Part shown: positions 1 to 8,689 of the stretch, one piece after another | Numbering within the stretch: the stretch's first letter is position 1 | How the letters are laid out: every line of letters starts with the position of its first letter | Assembly: GCA_027592755.1 (NCBI GenBank) | Contig: JAQCLE010000028.1 | Coordinates: 1-41,932 of the forward strand | DNA from: Bacteroidota bacterium | GTDB lineage: Bacteria; Bacteroidota; Bacteroidia; Cytophagales; Cyclobacteriaceae | Direction of reading: 5' to 3' | Length of the DNA: 41,932 nt | The notes under the pieces: generated by a model | What the model was told of the DNA's origin: nothing | Database searches by the model: none | Seen by the model: only the letters and a program-made list of their open reading frames with translations | Made by a program: the position numbers and the translations under genes

Positions 1-371
1 TTTTCCGCTATTTTATCCGTTTTTTGAAATTAGACTTTCGGATAGTTGTGATAAAACATTACAAAATCAAGTTATAAACGATGATATCGGGGATTTAAAG
101 ATGACCTGTATTACCATAATAGTCTAATTCTTTGCTTAGTATCCTATCGTAGCTACTCTTAGATTTTATAATAAATACACCAAATTTAATACCTACAAAA
201 AGACACTGATATTGTTTGCTCTTTTTGACTAAAACCGACGTAGAAAATTATATTCTGTAACTGCTGATTTTTCATTGAAATGAAAGTATTTTTTTGAATC
301 TATAAAAGTGGATCATAATTTGCGTATGGAATCTGAATCAAAATGGATACAATTTTTAAATACTTATTAAT
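1..371. other. AT-rich non-coding stretch before the first gene
   Basis: No reading frame in this stretch looks like a gene. It is AT-rich, has frequent stops in all frames and shows no tRNA-like cloverleaf. The only recognisable structure is a promoter-like pair near 293-322, described separately. The left part could be the 3' untranslated end of a gene outside the window. Confidence 0.6.
293..322 (+). promoter_or_regulatory. candidate Bacteroidota-type promoter for the first operon
   Basis: TTTG at 293-296 is followed after 19 bases by TAATTTG at 316-322. This resembles the Bacteroidota sigma-ABfr pattern (TTTG near -33, TAnnTTTG near -7), with one base short in the second element. The first start codon lies about 50 bases downstream. 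Only pattern resemblance supports it. Confidence 0.35.
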
Positions 372-863
372 ATGACAAAACACATTCATAATATTTCGTC
401 GATAGCAATGGTCACATTGGTCACACTGGTCGTTGGATTTTCCTCTTGTAAAAGCCAAAAGAAGCTTACTGAAATTAGTGACTTTGAGAAAGTAGCTCAA
501 TCAGATGACGAATCTACAGAACAGGTTAAAGAAGAGCCGAAGGAAATTAAGGAAACGGTTGCAAAAGCGGTTTCAAAGGAGGATCGCCTCAACAACTATT
601 TCGGAGCTATAGCAACGGCCTCATCAGTAAATTCAGCGAATGCCAGTATCCAGGAAGCGCTTGCGATGTTCAACTCTTCAGAAGCGCCAGTGCTTATTGT
701 AATCTACAAAGCAGGCAGTCAACCCGATTATGACGAACCCACAACAATTAGCAAGTATCTCAACTATTTAAAGGACACTAAAAACAACAATGCCCGGGTA
801 GAAGAAGCAGTCTATGATGCCATTGGTAGAATAAAAGAATTAGTATTGAAAAAATCATTTTAA
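372..863 (+). CDS. hypothetical lipoprotein, first gene of the LRR operon
   Basis: A 163-residue protein with a lipoprotein signal: a hydrophobic stretch (about residues 12-24) ends in GFSSC, so Cys26 is the likely lipidation site. The mature part starts with a Lys/Glu-rich charged linker (about 30-75), then a compact C-terminal region (about 76-163) with no family I recognise. Its predicted location is the outer membrane or periplasm. An in-frame ATG at codon 13 would leave a shorter but still hydrophobic leader, so the start is slightly uncertain. It is 18 bases from the next gene and probably co-transcribed with the three exported-protein genes downstream. Function unknown. Confidence 0.75.
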   Translation: MTKHIHNISSIAMVTLVTLVVGFSSCKSQKKLTEISDFEKVAQSDDESTEQVKEEPKEIKETVAKAVSKEDRLNNYFGAIATASSVNSANASIQEALAMFNSSEAPVLIVIYKAGSQPDYDEPTTISKYLNYLKDTKNNNARVEEAVYDAIGRIKELVLKKSF

Positions 864-881
864 CTAAAGAAATTTAGAAAC

Positions 882-1454
882 ATGCAACTCATAAAATATT
901 CAATTTTATCGTTAACACTATTGCTTACAGTAAGTGCGTTCGGTCAAAGTAATGTCGATCCAAGAAGGAAACAGGCAATTGATTCACTGGCTCTGGAAAA
1001 AGTTAAAGATCTTAGTAAATACATTAGCATTATCGGAAAAAAGGGCACGCAATTTTCTGAAGCCCAAAGAGTAATGGATCGGGCAGAAGAACTTTTTGCC
1101 GATGGCAGTGAAATGGGTGTATCCTCTCTTAGCCGTGAAGAAATCAAATACTTCAAAGTACGTGAGTACTTTGAGCGTTTGATGGCTTTGAACTATGACA
1201 AAGTGACCATCAAATGGTATGATATTCACTACGTGAGTGATTTGGAACTTCAGCCTGACGGAACCTATGTTGGAGTAATTACCATCTATCAACGTTTTGA
1301 AGGCAGTTCCGATGATGGCCTGAGTTACAAAGACACCACTAAGAAGGACATTACAATCTATGTGAAGAGAAAAGAAACTCAGATTGCCGGTAGAATCATC
1401 GAATTTTGGGATGTGCTCTTAGGTGATATTCGAGTAGCTGAAACATCTGCATGA
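882..1454 (+). CDS. hypothetical exported protein
   Basis: A 190-residue protein with a clear Sec signal peptide (residues 1-21, ending AFG-Q). The mature part is helical and charged in the first half; the second half (about 95-185) alternates beta-like segments and has an aromatic KWYDIHYV stretch, reminiscent of small NTF2-like or lipocalin-like periplasmic folds. That fold idea is only an impression. No catalytic motif is visible. The stop overlaps the ATG of the next gene in an ATGA arrangement, which indicates translational coupling. The C-terminal strands (ITIYVKRKET) suggest a beta sheet. Function unknown. Confidence 0.75.
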   Translation: MQLIKYSILSLTLLLTVSAFGQSNVDPRRKQAIDSLALEKVKDLSKYISIIGKKGTQFSEAQRVMDRAEELFADGSEMGVSSLSREEIKYFKVREYFERLMALNYDKVTIKWYDIHYVSDLELQPDGTYVGVITIYQRFEGSSDDGLSYKDTTKKDITIYVKRKETQIAGRIIEFWDVLLGDIRVAETSA

Positions 1455-2284
1455 GAATCATCCTGCTGCTATTAATTGCCACATTGACTGTTCATGCATC
1501 GGTGGCTCAAAGTGAACTCTCCGATGAGATGAAGGAAACTGAGGAACAATTACGTGCCTCAACCAAGCAGATCAATCAATTCTTCAGAAGGTTTAATGGA
1601 GAAGAAGACGAGGATGGCAATCGGTACTTTGAAACTGACAAAAAGTACCGCGATCCTTCCTTAAGAAAAAAATACATGCCAGTGCTCTTTGATACTCAAA
1701 CAAGCCAAATTGAGTCGAATTTGGTCAAGAATTTTGTAAAGCAAATCACGAAGAAGGACTCACCTTCGTTTCTGAATTTTCATGAAGATGATTGGTTTGC
1801 AGAGGTAAGCACCACATTTAAATATAAAGGCAAAGAAATCTCAGGTTTGCTTTACATGAGATTACAAAAGCAAGGGCTGGGCTATGAGTGGATCATTGAT
1901 GATGTAGCATTTGAGCAATTCAAGAAATTGTTTGATAAGGATACCTCGGAAACCAAAAAATTCATGCACCCAATGAGTCATGAACTGGATTTCATGACCT
2001 TGAGAAAAGCGCTCCTTGAGAATCATGCTGAGCAGTTTACCGGTATAAATTACACACCGGATTTCCTTACAATTTTTCTCTATGAAATGAACCTAGGAAA
2101 TCTAAAATTTGAAACGGTCAGACGTGTGGCGTTCCATTTTTTCTCCATTGATGGATATTACTTCTCTATTACCAATTTTAACCGATCGGGATACAATTCT
2201 GGATGGCTTATCTCTAGCCTTATTCCATTGGCCAATGATGCTCAAAAACAACAAATGAAGAATTACATCTATGATAAGAACTGA
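1451..2284 (+). CDS. hypothetical exported protein, translationally coupled
   Basis: A 277-residue protein starting at an ATG that overlaps the previous stop by four bases. Residues 1-19 form a signal peptide ending HASVAQ. The mature protein has an acidic N-terminal segment and a mixed alpha/beta body that ends in an aromatic-rich stretch (about 220-260) with several Phe and Tyr. I recognise no enzyme motif. It overlaps the following LRR gene by 14 bases, so all four plus-strand genes here probably form one transcript. The likely place is the periplasm or outer membrane, perhaps as a partner of the LRR protein; that is inferred from the operon only. Confidence 0.75.
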   Translation: MRIILLLLIATLTVHASVAQSELSDEMKETEEQLRASTKQINQFFRRFNGEEDEDGNRYFETDKKYRDPSLRKKYMPVLFDTQTSQIESNLVKNFVKQITKKDSPSFLNFHEDDWFAEVSTTFKYKGKEISGLLYMRLQKQGLGYEWIIDDVAFEQFKKLFDKDTSETKKFMHPMSHELDFMTLRKALLENHAEQFTGINYTPDFLTIFLYEMNLGNLKFETVRRVAFHFFSIDGYYFSITNFNRSGYNSGWLISSLIPLANDAQKQQMKNYIYDKN

Positions 2285-4676
2285 GGTGATTAGACACTTG
2301 GCTTTTTTTATCCTGATGCTCTCTTTTTTTGTTGGTAATGGTCAGTCTGAAGCTGATTCAGCCCAATACAATGAGGTGAGAGGTATTGTAAACTTTTACC
2401 AATACATGCTCAACTTCGTAGGCTCTCCCGAAAGCTCCGCAAGGGACAAAGAGGTAATCATAACAGAAAGCTATAAAAAAATATTTAGCAGCCAGGATGT
2501 TCAAGTTGAGGATGATCTAATCCTCGACCGAAGAGTCATCACCAATAAGGATGTTTCAGCATACTTGAGAGATGTTGATTTCTTTTTTAAGGAAATACAG
2601 TTTGATTTTGGAAATATTGAGATCGATAAAATTGAAAATGGTGATGGTGCATTTTACTTTTTGGCCTCGTTTGAGGATATTGTGAATGGCATAACTATCG
2701 ACGATGAAGTACACACAAGTTCGAAAAAGCGCTTCATAGAAGTAAACATTAATGTCGAAGCAAATGACCTGAAGATAGCCAGCGTATATAGCACAAAGGT
2801 GACCAGGGCAAAGGAATTGCAAAGCTGGTGGGCCAGCCTATCATTTGGCTGGATAAATATATTTAAGAATTACATACGGTTTGATAGCATCTCCGATCCA
2901 ATACTTTTAAGAATTGCTGCATTAGACAGCCTTAACTTATCTGGCAATGAATTAATTCAGAATATAGAACCACTTTTAGCTTTAAAAGACCTGAAAGTGT
3001 TGGACATTAGCAATTCCAAAATAACTGACCTCACTCCGTTACGATATGCAAGAAATCTTCGAAAACTGAAAGCAACCAATACCCTCATCGACGATGTTAG
3101 CTCCTTCGAGTATTTTGAAAAATTAATCTATCTCGACTTATCTCAAACAGCGTTGGTTGAAATATCCGCCATCGAAGGCTTGGGCCATTTGATTTTTCTT
3201 GATTTGTCCAATACTAAAATCACCTCTTTTGAACCTTTACAGCATTTGAATTCCCTCGAAAAGATCAATCTGTCGAACACCATATTTTCTGAACCCACCC
3301 TCCTGTCGGCGAACGCTTCTTTAAAGGAAGCAAATCTCTCCAGAACACCGATTGGTCAATTGTCTGTATTTAAGGATTTAAAAATGTTGAAACAACTGGA
3401 TGTTTCGGAAACTGGTGTAATTGATCTTGACGGATTAGAAGGTCACCCAAAACTTGAAATTCTTATAATCAATCAAACTCCCGTCGCAGATTTGAACCTG
3501 TTGATTAACACTCCCAATCTTAAAAAAGTGTACGCTGACTATAGCGGCATATCAGAACAATTGGCATCCTCATTTATGGCAAAGAAACCCCAGACGGTTG
3601 TCGTTACAAACAGTGAGCAAGTGATGGGCTGGTGGAGTGCATTACCTGCCATCTGGAAGCAGGTTTTTAGCGAAATAATTGATGATAAAAATCCTGACAA
3701 AGAGGACTTTATCAAGTTAATGAATCTTGATTCTCTTGATTTATCCAACAGAAATCTTTCAGAAAGTGAACCCCTAAAAAAATTCAAACGGCTGAGATAC
3801 CTGGATGTTAGTAACAACCAATTTACCAGCTTCAATTTCACAGAAGAAATGGTGGATTTAGAAATTATTAAAGGTGTGGATTTACCGGTAAAAAGTACTT
3901 TGGGACTTGAGAAAAATCTTGGCCTTCGATTCCTTATTCTTAATGGAAGTTCTTTGGAGGATATGCGATCTTTATCGAAGTTAAATAAGCTGGAATTGTT
4001 TGAAGTCGACCGCACGAGCGTAGATGAAGTTCAAATTGTGAAATACCTTCAAACAAATCCAAAAACTGTCATCATTTATCAATCTGAGGAATTGAAATAC
4101 TGGTGGAATAGTCTTTCTGCGGAATGGAAAAATGCATTAAAGATTGACGAACCAGATGCCTATCATTTGCATCAGCTGATTGAACAGGAAGAGGTATTCA
4201 TTTCCAATCAGGCAATTACTTCATTAGTTCCCTTGAATTTATTTATTAACCTAAAGAGGATTACATTAGACAGGATACGAATTACAAGTTTGGATGAACT
4301 TTACGGACACAGAGATCTTCAACAATTTTCATGTACAAATAGCCCACTTCAAACATTGAAAGGCTTCAGTCAATTGAAGCAGCTCGATTTTCTAGACATA
4401 TCCAATACAGCAATAGAAGACTTGAAGGAACTGGAAGGATTGACCTCATTAAGGCATCTAAACTGCGCCGGAACAGGCATTAAAAATCTGAAGAATTTCA
4501 CTTCACTTCATAACCTCGAAAGCCTCAATGTGAGCAATACTAGAATTTGGAGGCTTGAGAAATTGTATGGCATCATTCAACTAAAAACACTCATTTGTAA
4601 TAACACACGGTTAACTGAGCAGAAAGTGGCAGATTTCCAGACACTTTTTCCTGATTGTGAAATCATTTTCTATTGA
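2271..4676 (+). CDS. exported leucine-rich-repeat protein with a repeated WW module
   Basis: An 801-residue protein with a signal peptide (about 1-25, ending GNGQS). Residues 30-180 form a unique N-terminal domain. After it come three blocks of internalin-like leucine-rich repeats (about 210-445, 480-600 and 635-800), with repeated units of the type L-x-x-L-x-x-L-D-I-S-N-T-x-I-x-D-L. Each block is introduced by the same short module, WW-x-S/A-L-x-x-x-W-(K), at about residues 185, 454 and 610. The second and third modules follow a T-V-V/I strand ending in a Ser-Glu pair. LRR arrays of this kind bind proteins or glycans. The start overlaps the previous gene by 14 bases. No sorting signal for the type IX system is evident at the C terminus. 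Partner unknown; a surface or periplasmic scaffold is most likely. Confidence 0.85.
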   Translation: MIRTEVIRHLAFFILMLSFFVGNGQSEADSAQYNEVRGIVNFYQYMLNFVGSPESSARDKEVIITESYKKIFSSQDVQVEDDLILDRRVITNKDVSAYLRDVDFFFKEIQFDFGNIEIDKIENGDGAFYFLASFEDIVNGITIDDEVHTSSKKRFIEVNINVEANDLKIASVYSTKVTRAKELQSWWASLSFGWINIFKNYIRFDSISDPILLRIAALDSLNLSGNELIQNIEPLLALKDLKVLDISNSKITDLTPLRYARNLRKLKATNTLIDDVSSFEYFEKLIYLDLSQTALVEISAIEGLGHLIFLDLSNTKITSFEPLQHLNSLEKINLSNTIFSEPTLLSANASLKEANLSRTPIGQLSVFKDLKMLKQLDVSETGVIDLDGLEGHPKLEILIINQTPVADLNLLINTPNLKKVYADYSGISEQLASSFMAKKPQTVVVTNSEQVMGWWSALPAIWKQVFSEIIDDKNPDKEDFIKLMNLDSLDLSNRNLSESEPLKKFKRLRYLDVSNNQFTSFNFTEEMVDLEIIKGVDLPVKSTLGLEKNLGLRFLILNGSSLEDMRSLSKLNKLELFEVDRTSVDEVQIVKYLQTNPKTVIIYQSEELKYWWNSLSAEWKNALKIDEPDAYHLHQLIEQEEVFISNQAITSLVPLNLFINLKRITLDRIRITSLDELYGHRDLQQFSCTNSPLQTLKGFSQLKQLDFLDISNTAIEDLKELEGLTSLRHLNCAGTGIKNLKNFTSLHNLESLNVSNTRIWRLEKLYGIIQLKTLICNNTRLTEQKVADFQTLFPDCEIIFY

Positions 4677-4781
4677 TTGTATAGGTACTCTTTTACAAGT
4701 GGGTTCTACGGATGATTAGCGCTTGAATCTCCTCGAATCAGATTTAGTCATTATACTTTCATAATGCCGTTGTTGGTCATT

Positions 4782-5438
4782 TTATTTGTAACACTCCAAT
4801 CCCAAATAGCTCATAGCGAGCCATGCATAGTTTTCCGGATTTTGCAGTGATCGATTATTTTCATTCGATGACGCTGCGATGATGGCTGCCTGGCAACTAT
4901 AGATTTTTCTGTGTGAAAGCATACCTGCCTCATGGCCTAATTCATGAATTAAGAACTTCCCACTTAGCAGCGCATTTACATTAAAGAAATTTCTGCATAG
5001 CGTAATTTTAACATTGCCATAAGGAGCGGCCCAGGCGCCAACCCACCGATTGCACCTGCCTTTGTCTTCTTTGGTAACCTCGAGGATGAACTTCCCGTTG
5101 AATTTGGAATGAATTTTTCTGATCTTTCGATAGGCCATCCCGATGTTGCGAGGCTGCCCCAACCATTTCACAAATGTTTCGTCATTTTGCCATCGCTCTT
5201 TTCTCTGAGATTTCGTACTCTTTTCTTGCTCCCCTTCGATCTCCCATATTGACTTCACAGCATTGTACATGTGTTGTACGGCTTGATTGGCATTCAAGTA
5301 TGCACTAGTAATCAGGATAGAATCCTGGCTTGTAAAACTCCCTTTTATTATCATATTATCAATAGACTGTCCATTGCATATTGTGCTCACCGCACCAATT
5401 ACTATGGTTATCAATTGCTTCCTATTGATGAAACACAT
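4782..5438 (-). CDS. exported deuterolysin (M35)-like zinc metallopeptidase, probable
   Basis: A 218-residue protein with an N-terminal signal (about 1-24, ending CNGQS). The active-site helix has HELGH at 165-169 (H165, E166, H169), the HExxH zincin motif. The surroundings match aspzincins (deuterolysin or peptidyl-Lys metalloendopeptidase): a TFVKWLG segment near 88-94 like the family's YxxWFG, a Cys-rich strand ending ITLCRNFF (C129, C148), a Cys after the zinc helix (C182), and NPENYAWLA near 200-208 like the family's NADNYEYFA. The usual third ligand, the Asp of GTxDxxYG, is not seen; His176, seven residues after the second zinc His, could replace it. It is the last gene of a minus-strand trio, 23 bases after the preceding one. 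Confidence 0.65.
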   Translation of the reverse strand: MCFINRKQLITIVIGAVSTICNGQSIDNMIIKGSFTSQDSILITSAYLNANQAVQHMYNAVKSIWEIEGEQEKSTKSQRKERWQNDETFVKWLGQPRNIGMAYRKIRKIHSKFNGKFILEVTKEDKGRCNRWVGAWAAPYGNVKITLCRNFFNVNALLSGKFLIHELGHEAGMLSHRKIYSCQAAIIAASSNENNRSLQNPENYAWLAMSYLGLECYK

Positions 5439-5461
5439 CTTTGCTCAAGTTATTTGAATCC

Positions 5462-5722
5462 TTATTGCGATATCACTTTTCTAACTACTTCCGTACCTAC
5501 ATCTGTGGTACTTGCTTTTCCTCCAAGGTCTCTTGTGAGTACAGCCTGCTCAATCACAATTTTTTCTATCACCCTTAAGATCAAAGCGGTATCCGCATCA
5601 ATTAGTATCGTATCACCACGAAAGGTGGTCAGGCCCTTTTCTCCAGAAGCAAAAACTTTTATCTGAGCTTCTGCAATGAGCCCCAGTAACAGTATGCTAA
5701 ATATGAGAAGAATGATTTTCAT
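5462..5722 (-). CDS. small exported hypothetical protein
   Basis: An 86-residue protein with a strong signal peptide (residues 1-19, ending AEA-Q). The mature part is only about 67 residues, beginning with a short beta-like stretch, then an amphipathic helix around IVIEQAVLTRDLG and a hydrophilic tail. No Cys and no known domain. It sits 11 bases downstream of the 126-residue gene and 23 bases upstream of the zincin gene, so the three are probably one transcript. It might be a small partner of the peptidase, such as an inhibitor or chaperone; that is speculation from position alone. Confidence 0.6.
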   Translation of the reverse strand: MKIILLIFSILLLGLIAEAQIKVFASGEKGLTTFRGDTILIDADTALILRVIEKIVIEQAVLTRDLGGKASTTDVGTEVVRKVISQ

Positions 5723-5733
5723 GCCGTCCCCGT

Positions 5734-6114
5734 CTAATTACCAAGGACTTCCCCAAGGTCAACAATGGCCCTAAGCTCCTTGTCTTCTAACTGAGATGTA
5801 TCCATGGTGGCGATGATTAAATCGATCTGATTATCGATTGTTATTAAGTGATTTCCATTCACTTCATTAATCACCTGCAAACTCTTTCGAACTGAATCAA
5901 GGTTATAGTTAGTTTCATCAAGAGCGTCTTTAATAGAATTATACTCAGCCAATGCATTCCTATATTTTTCACTTAGTTCTGCAAAATTGGCAGTAAGCGC
6001 TACATAACCATCCTGTATTTTTCTTAATTCTTTGATCTGCTTGTTTTGAATCAAATTATATACGCCGAGTCCAATGGTGACTGCAATTAAAACATAAAGA
6101 GTTTTTCTGATCAT
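5734..6114 (-). CDS. single-pass membrane protein with periplasmic coiled coil
   Basis: A 126-residue protein with one N-terminal transmembrane or uncleaved signal helix (about residues 5-23) followed by a long helical region (about 28-110) with heptad-like spacing of Leu, Ile and Tyr, typical of a coiled coil. No catalytic residues or known domain. It is the first gene of the three-gene minus-strand unit that ends with the M35-like peptidase. The likely topology is a short cytoplasmic end, membrane anchor and periplasmic coiled coil. Role unknown. Confidence 0.65.
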   Translation of the reverse strand: MIRKTLYVLIAVTIGLGVYNLIQNKQIKELRKIQDGYVALTANFAELSEKYRNALAEYNSIKDALDETNYNLDSVRKSLQVINEVNGNHLITIDNQIDLIIATMDTSQLEDKELRAIVDLGEVLGN

Positions 6115-6137
6115 GGCTTGTGCGAGGATGATTCAGT

Positions 6138-6165
6138 TAAATTTAATCAATGATGAGGAAAACAA
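6138..6165 (-). promoter_or_regulatory. candidate promoter for the zincin operon
   Basis: On the minus strand TTG (6165-6163) is followed after 17 bases by TAAATTTA (6145-6138), close to the Bacteroidota TTG/TAnnTTTG pattern. It lies about 25-50 bases ahead of the ATG at 6114. Support is by pattern and position only. Confidence 0.3.
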
Positions 6166-6258
6166 GTGCAAGAAAACTATATGGATAGCAGTTCTCCTGT
6201 GATTATTGATTAATGTAACGCAGCATAGATCACCGTAACAAACAGCTATGACCAATTG

Positions 6259-7722
6259 TCATTTAACATTTAAATAGGTAACACTTTCAAAGTTAAAGAC
6301 CTGTGACTCTGTCCTGCTCAATAACATTAATTCTGACATTTCTTTTGCCAAATCCGGGTTACTCTCAGCAAGGTTGTTCTCTTCGCCAGGATCTATCGAT
6401 AGGTCATAAAGCTCAGGTGTGCTGTTTTTATCAGTAAATACATTGTAACGAACTGCTTTCCAGTTGTTTTTTCGTATGGCTTGTCTGCCGCCTCTCTCAT
6501 GGAATTCCCAATAGAGATATTCGTGCTTTTCCTGATTGGATTGGCTTAGCAAAGTGGGAGCTATAGAAATTCCATCATTGAACCTGGGATAATATGCCGG
6601 CTGATCAAGGAATTCCGCAAAAGTTGGCATGAAATCCCAAAAAGCGGAAATTTGGTCCGTCCTTGATGCCTTTTGGATTTTTCCTGGCCAGATTATAATT
6701 AATGGCACCCTGATTCCCCCTTCATAAAGATCTCGTTTGAATCCCCTAAGCGGTCCGTTACTATTGAAGTAATTTGGATCTGCCCCACCCTCCTGATGGG
6801 GTCCGTTATCAGATGTAAAAACAATTATCGTATTGTCGCTAATACCGAGTTTCTCCACTTTAGCAATGATCTCCCCTACCTGTACATCCAATAAATCAAT
6901 CATCGCTACAAATGCAGCATGAGATTCCTTTTGTGATTCATAAGGTCCATTTCTATAATCTTCACCCTCATCAAGTCCTTCGTATGAATTCTCAGGCAGG
7001 TATTTATCACGATATTTTTCCATATACGCTTCAGGAGCTACCAATTCAGCATGAGGGATAGCGGTGGGATAGAACATGAAAAAAGAAGTGTCTTTATTAT
7101 GTTCCAGAAAATCGATGGCATGTTCGTGAATTCTCTGCGGAGAATATACTTCTTTGTTTCTCCCCTTATTACCGGGCAATGAGTCTACCGTGCCGTTATC
7201 CCACAAGTAATAGGGGTAATAATTGTGGGCCAGGCGTTGGCAATTGTAGCCATAAAACTCATTGAAACCCTGATTATTAGGTGTGCCATCCGACCCCGGA
7301 AAACCCAATCCCCACTTTCCAAATGCACCGGTTACATAACCTGCACCCTGAAACATCTCTGCCATGGTGAATATTGAATCCGGCAAAGGATGTTGACCTT
7401 CAGGTAGGATTTCTTTATTTCCACGAATAGGGGTATGACCTGTGTGCATACCAGTGAGTAGCGCACTTCTTGAGGGTGCGCAAACTGTAGCCCCGGAGTA
7501 ATGCTGCGTAAATAGCATGCCATTTTTGGCCAGTTTATCAATGTTGGGAGTTGAAAATTTTGTTTGACCATAACAGGACAAGTCACCATACCCAAGATCG
7601 TCTGCCATAATGAATATGACATTAGGTTTCGATGTTTCCTGTTCCATTGGTGAATGATTGCAAGCGCTTAGGATTACCGCAGTCATCATTAGAAAAAAAT
7701 GGAAATTAGTGCTGTATTTCAT
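6259..7722 (-). CDS. arylsulfatase-type sulfatase (family S1), lipoprotein
   Basis: A 487-residue sulfatase. The lipobox ILSAC puts the lipidated Cys at 21, so it is probably membrane-anchored on the periplasmic side or surface. The catalytic signature is VCAPSRSALLTG with Cys81 as the residue converted to formylglycine. Calcium ligands D41 and D42 (MADDLGYGD) and the later FTSDNGPH match S1 sulfatases. The Lys motif reads GKWGLG (K136) where many members have GKWHLG; the Gly variant occurs in some S1 subfamilies. It hydrolyses a sulfate ester, probably on a polysaccharide or its oligosaccharides, but the substrate cannot be told from sequence. No maturation enzyme is in the window. The transglutaminase gene lies 53 bases upstream on the same strand. 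Confidence 0.9.
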   Translation of the reverse strand: MKYSTNFHFFLMMTAVILSACNHSPMEQETSKPNVIFIMADDLGYGDLSCYGQTKFSTPNIDKLAKNGMLFTQHYSGATVCAPSRSALLTGMHTGHTPIRGNKEILPEGQHPLPDSIFTMAEMFQGAGYVTGAFGKWGLGFPGSDGTPNNQGFNEFYGYNCQRLAHNYYPYYLWDNGTVDSLPGNKGRNKEVYSPQRIHEHAIDFLEHNKDTSFFMFYPTAIPHAELVAPEAYMEKYRDKYLPENSYEGLDEGEDYRNGPYESQKESHAAFVAMIDLLDVQVGEIIAKVEKLGISDNTIIVFTSDNGPHQEGGADPNYFNSNGPLRGFKRDLYEGGIRVPLIIIWPGKIQKASRTDQISAFWDFMPTFAEFLDQPAYYPRFNDGISIAPTLLSQSNQEKHEYLYWEFHERGGRQAIRKNNWKAVRYNVFTDKNSTPELYDLSIDPGEENNLAESNPDLAKEMSELMLLSRTESQVFNFESVTYLNVK

Positions 7723-7775
7723 TATAACATTTAATAATGATGAGTTTGCTTGAGTTGGATTGATTTTATCATTAA

Positions 7776-8621
7776 TTAATTCAACGGAGTTATTGTCAAA
7801 TCTGAATGTAACGAAGACTCAGCGCTGCCACGTGTCGTGCCAGTCACCGGCATGGTACTTTCATAATATGCACCGCTGCAAACCGGAATGTGTGCACTTC
7901 CCGCTAAAATACCATGGCTAGGATCAAAACCGATCCAACCTGCACCGGGAAGAAATACTTCAATCCAGCCGTGGAGTTCAAATTCCATCTCTTCCTCATC
8001 GATGTAAAAATAACCACTTACAAATCGTGATGCTATACCCAAGTGCCTCAACAATTGTATTTGCATCCAGGAAACATCCCGGCAAGATCCAATTTTCAAA
8101 CTAAATGTTTTATCCGCAGGGTAAGGTTCTCCAATCAATCTCGTCTCGATAACAAAATCACTATGAATCCGTTTAGTCAGGTTGGTGAGGAAATCTATTG
8201 TCTTGTTATTGGAATCTTTCAGAATACCATTACCATATTCAATCAGAGGATCATTGATCTTCGCTACCCGCAATGCTGATTGCAACGTATCGTGAAGATG
8301 GGCAGAATAGGTGAACGGTAAATCTGAATAGTTTATTGGTGATATGAAAAAGTTGAAGGGATTGTGTTCATGAACTTCTACAATTGATTCCGACCTGATG
8401 GTTAGCTTATCTGTCATTCCATTAAACCAACAGAAGTGTATCAAATTGCTCTCTGCATCTCTTTGTTCAGAAAGTCCCGCTGGATTTGGTGATACATCGA
8501 GACTATAAAATTCAAGATTGTTATTGGCCGTTATTTTGGGCTTGAATCTTAAAAAATGAGGCTCTAAAAATACATCTGAACCGAACTGGTAAATGGTTTC
8601 ATGGAATATTTTCAACCTCAT
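7776..8621 (-). CDS. transglutaminase-like family protein, orphan
   Basis: A 281-residue cytoplasmic protein with the N-terminal beta domain of bacterial transglutaminase-like proteins (Bact_transglu_N, about 1-85) and a transglutaminase core (about 145-245). The triad is visible: Cys180 in GSCRDVSW, His217 in ELHGWIEV and Asp233 in GFDPSHG. I chose the ATG at 8621, since the frame opens five codons earlier only with a TTG and the family starts near MRLKI. In many bacteria these genes sit beside a circularly permuted ATP-grasp protein and an alpha-E protein and are thought to act in peptide or amide modification. Neither is beside it here, although an ATP-grasp fragment lies at 21.7 kb. No signal peptide. 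Confidence 0.85.
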   Translation of the reverse strand: MRLKIFHETIYQFGSDVFLEPHFLRFKPKITANNNLEFYSLDVSPNPAGLSEQRDAESNLIHFCWFNGMTDKLTIRSESIVEVHEHNPFNFFISPINYSDLPFTYSAHLHDTLQSALRVAKINDPLIEYGNGILKDSNNKTIDFLTNLTKRIHSDFVIETRLIGEPYPADKTFSLKIGSCRDVSWMQIQLLRHLGIASRFVSGYFYIDEEEMEFELHGWIEVFLPGAGWIGFDPSHGILAGSAHIPVCSGAYYESTMPVTGTTRGSAESSLHSDLTITPLN

Positions 8622-8689
8622 GTTACGATTGGGCAAAACAAAATTTTCATTTGATTCAAGAGATTAATTCTTAGTGCAATTTTTTTTTA

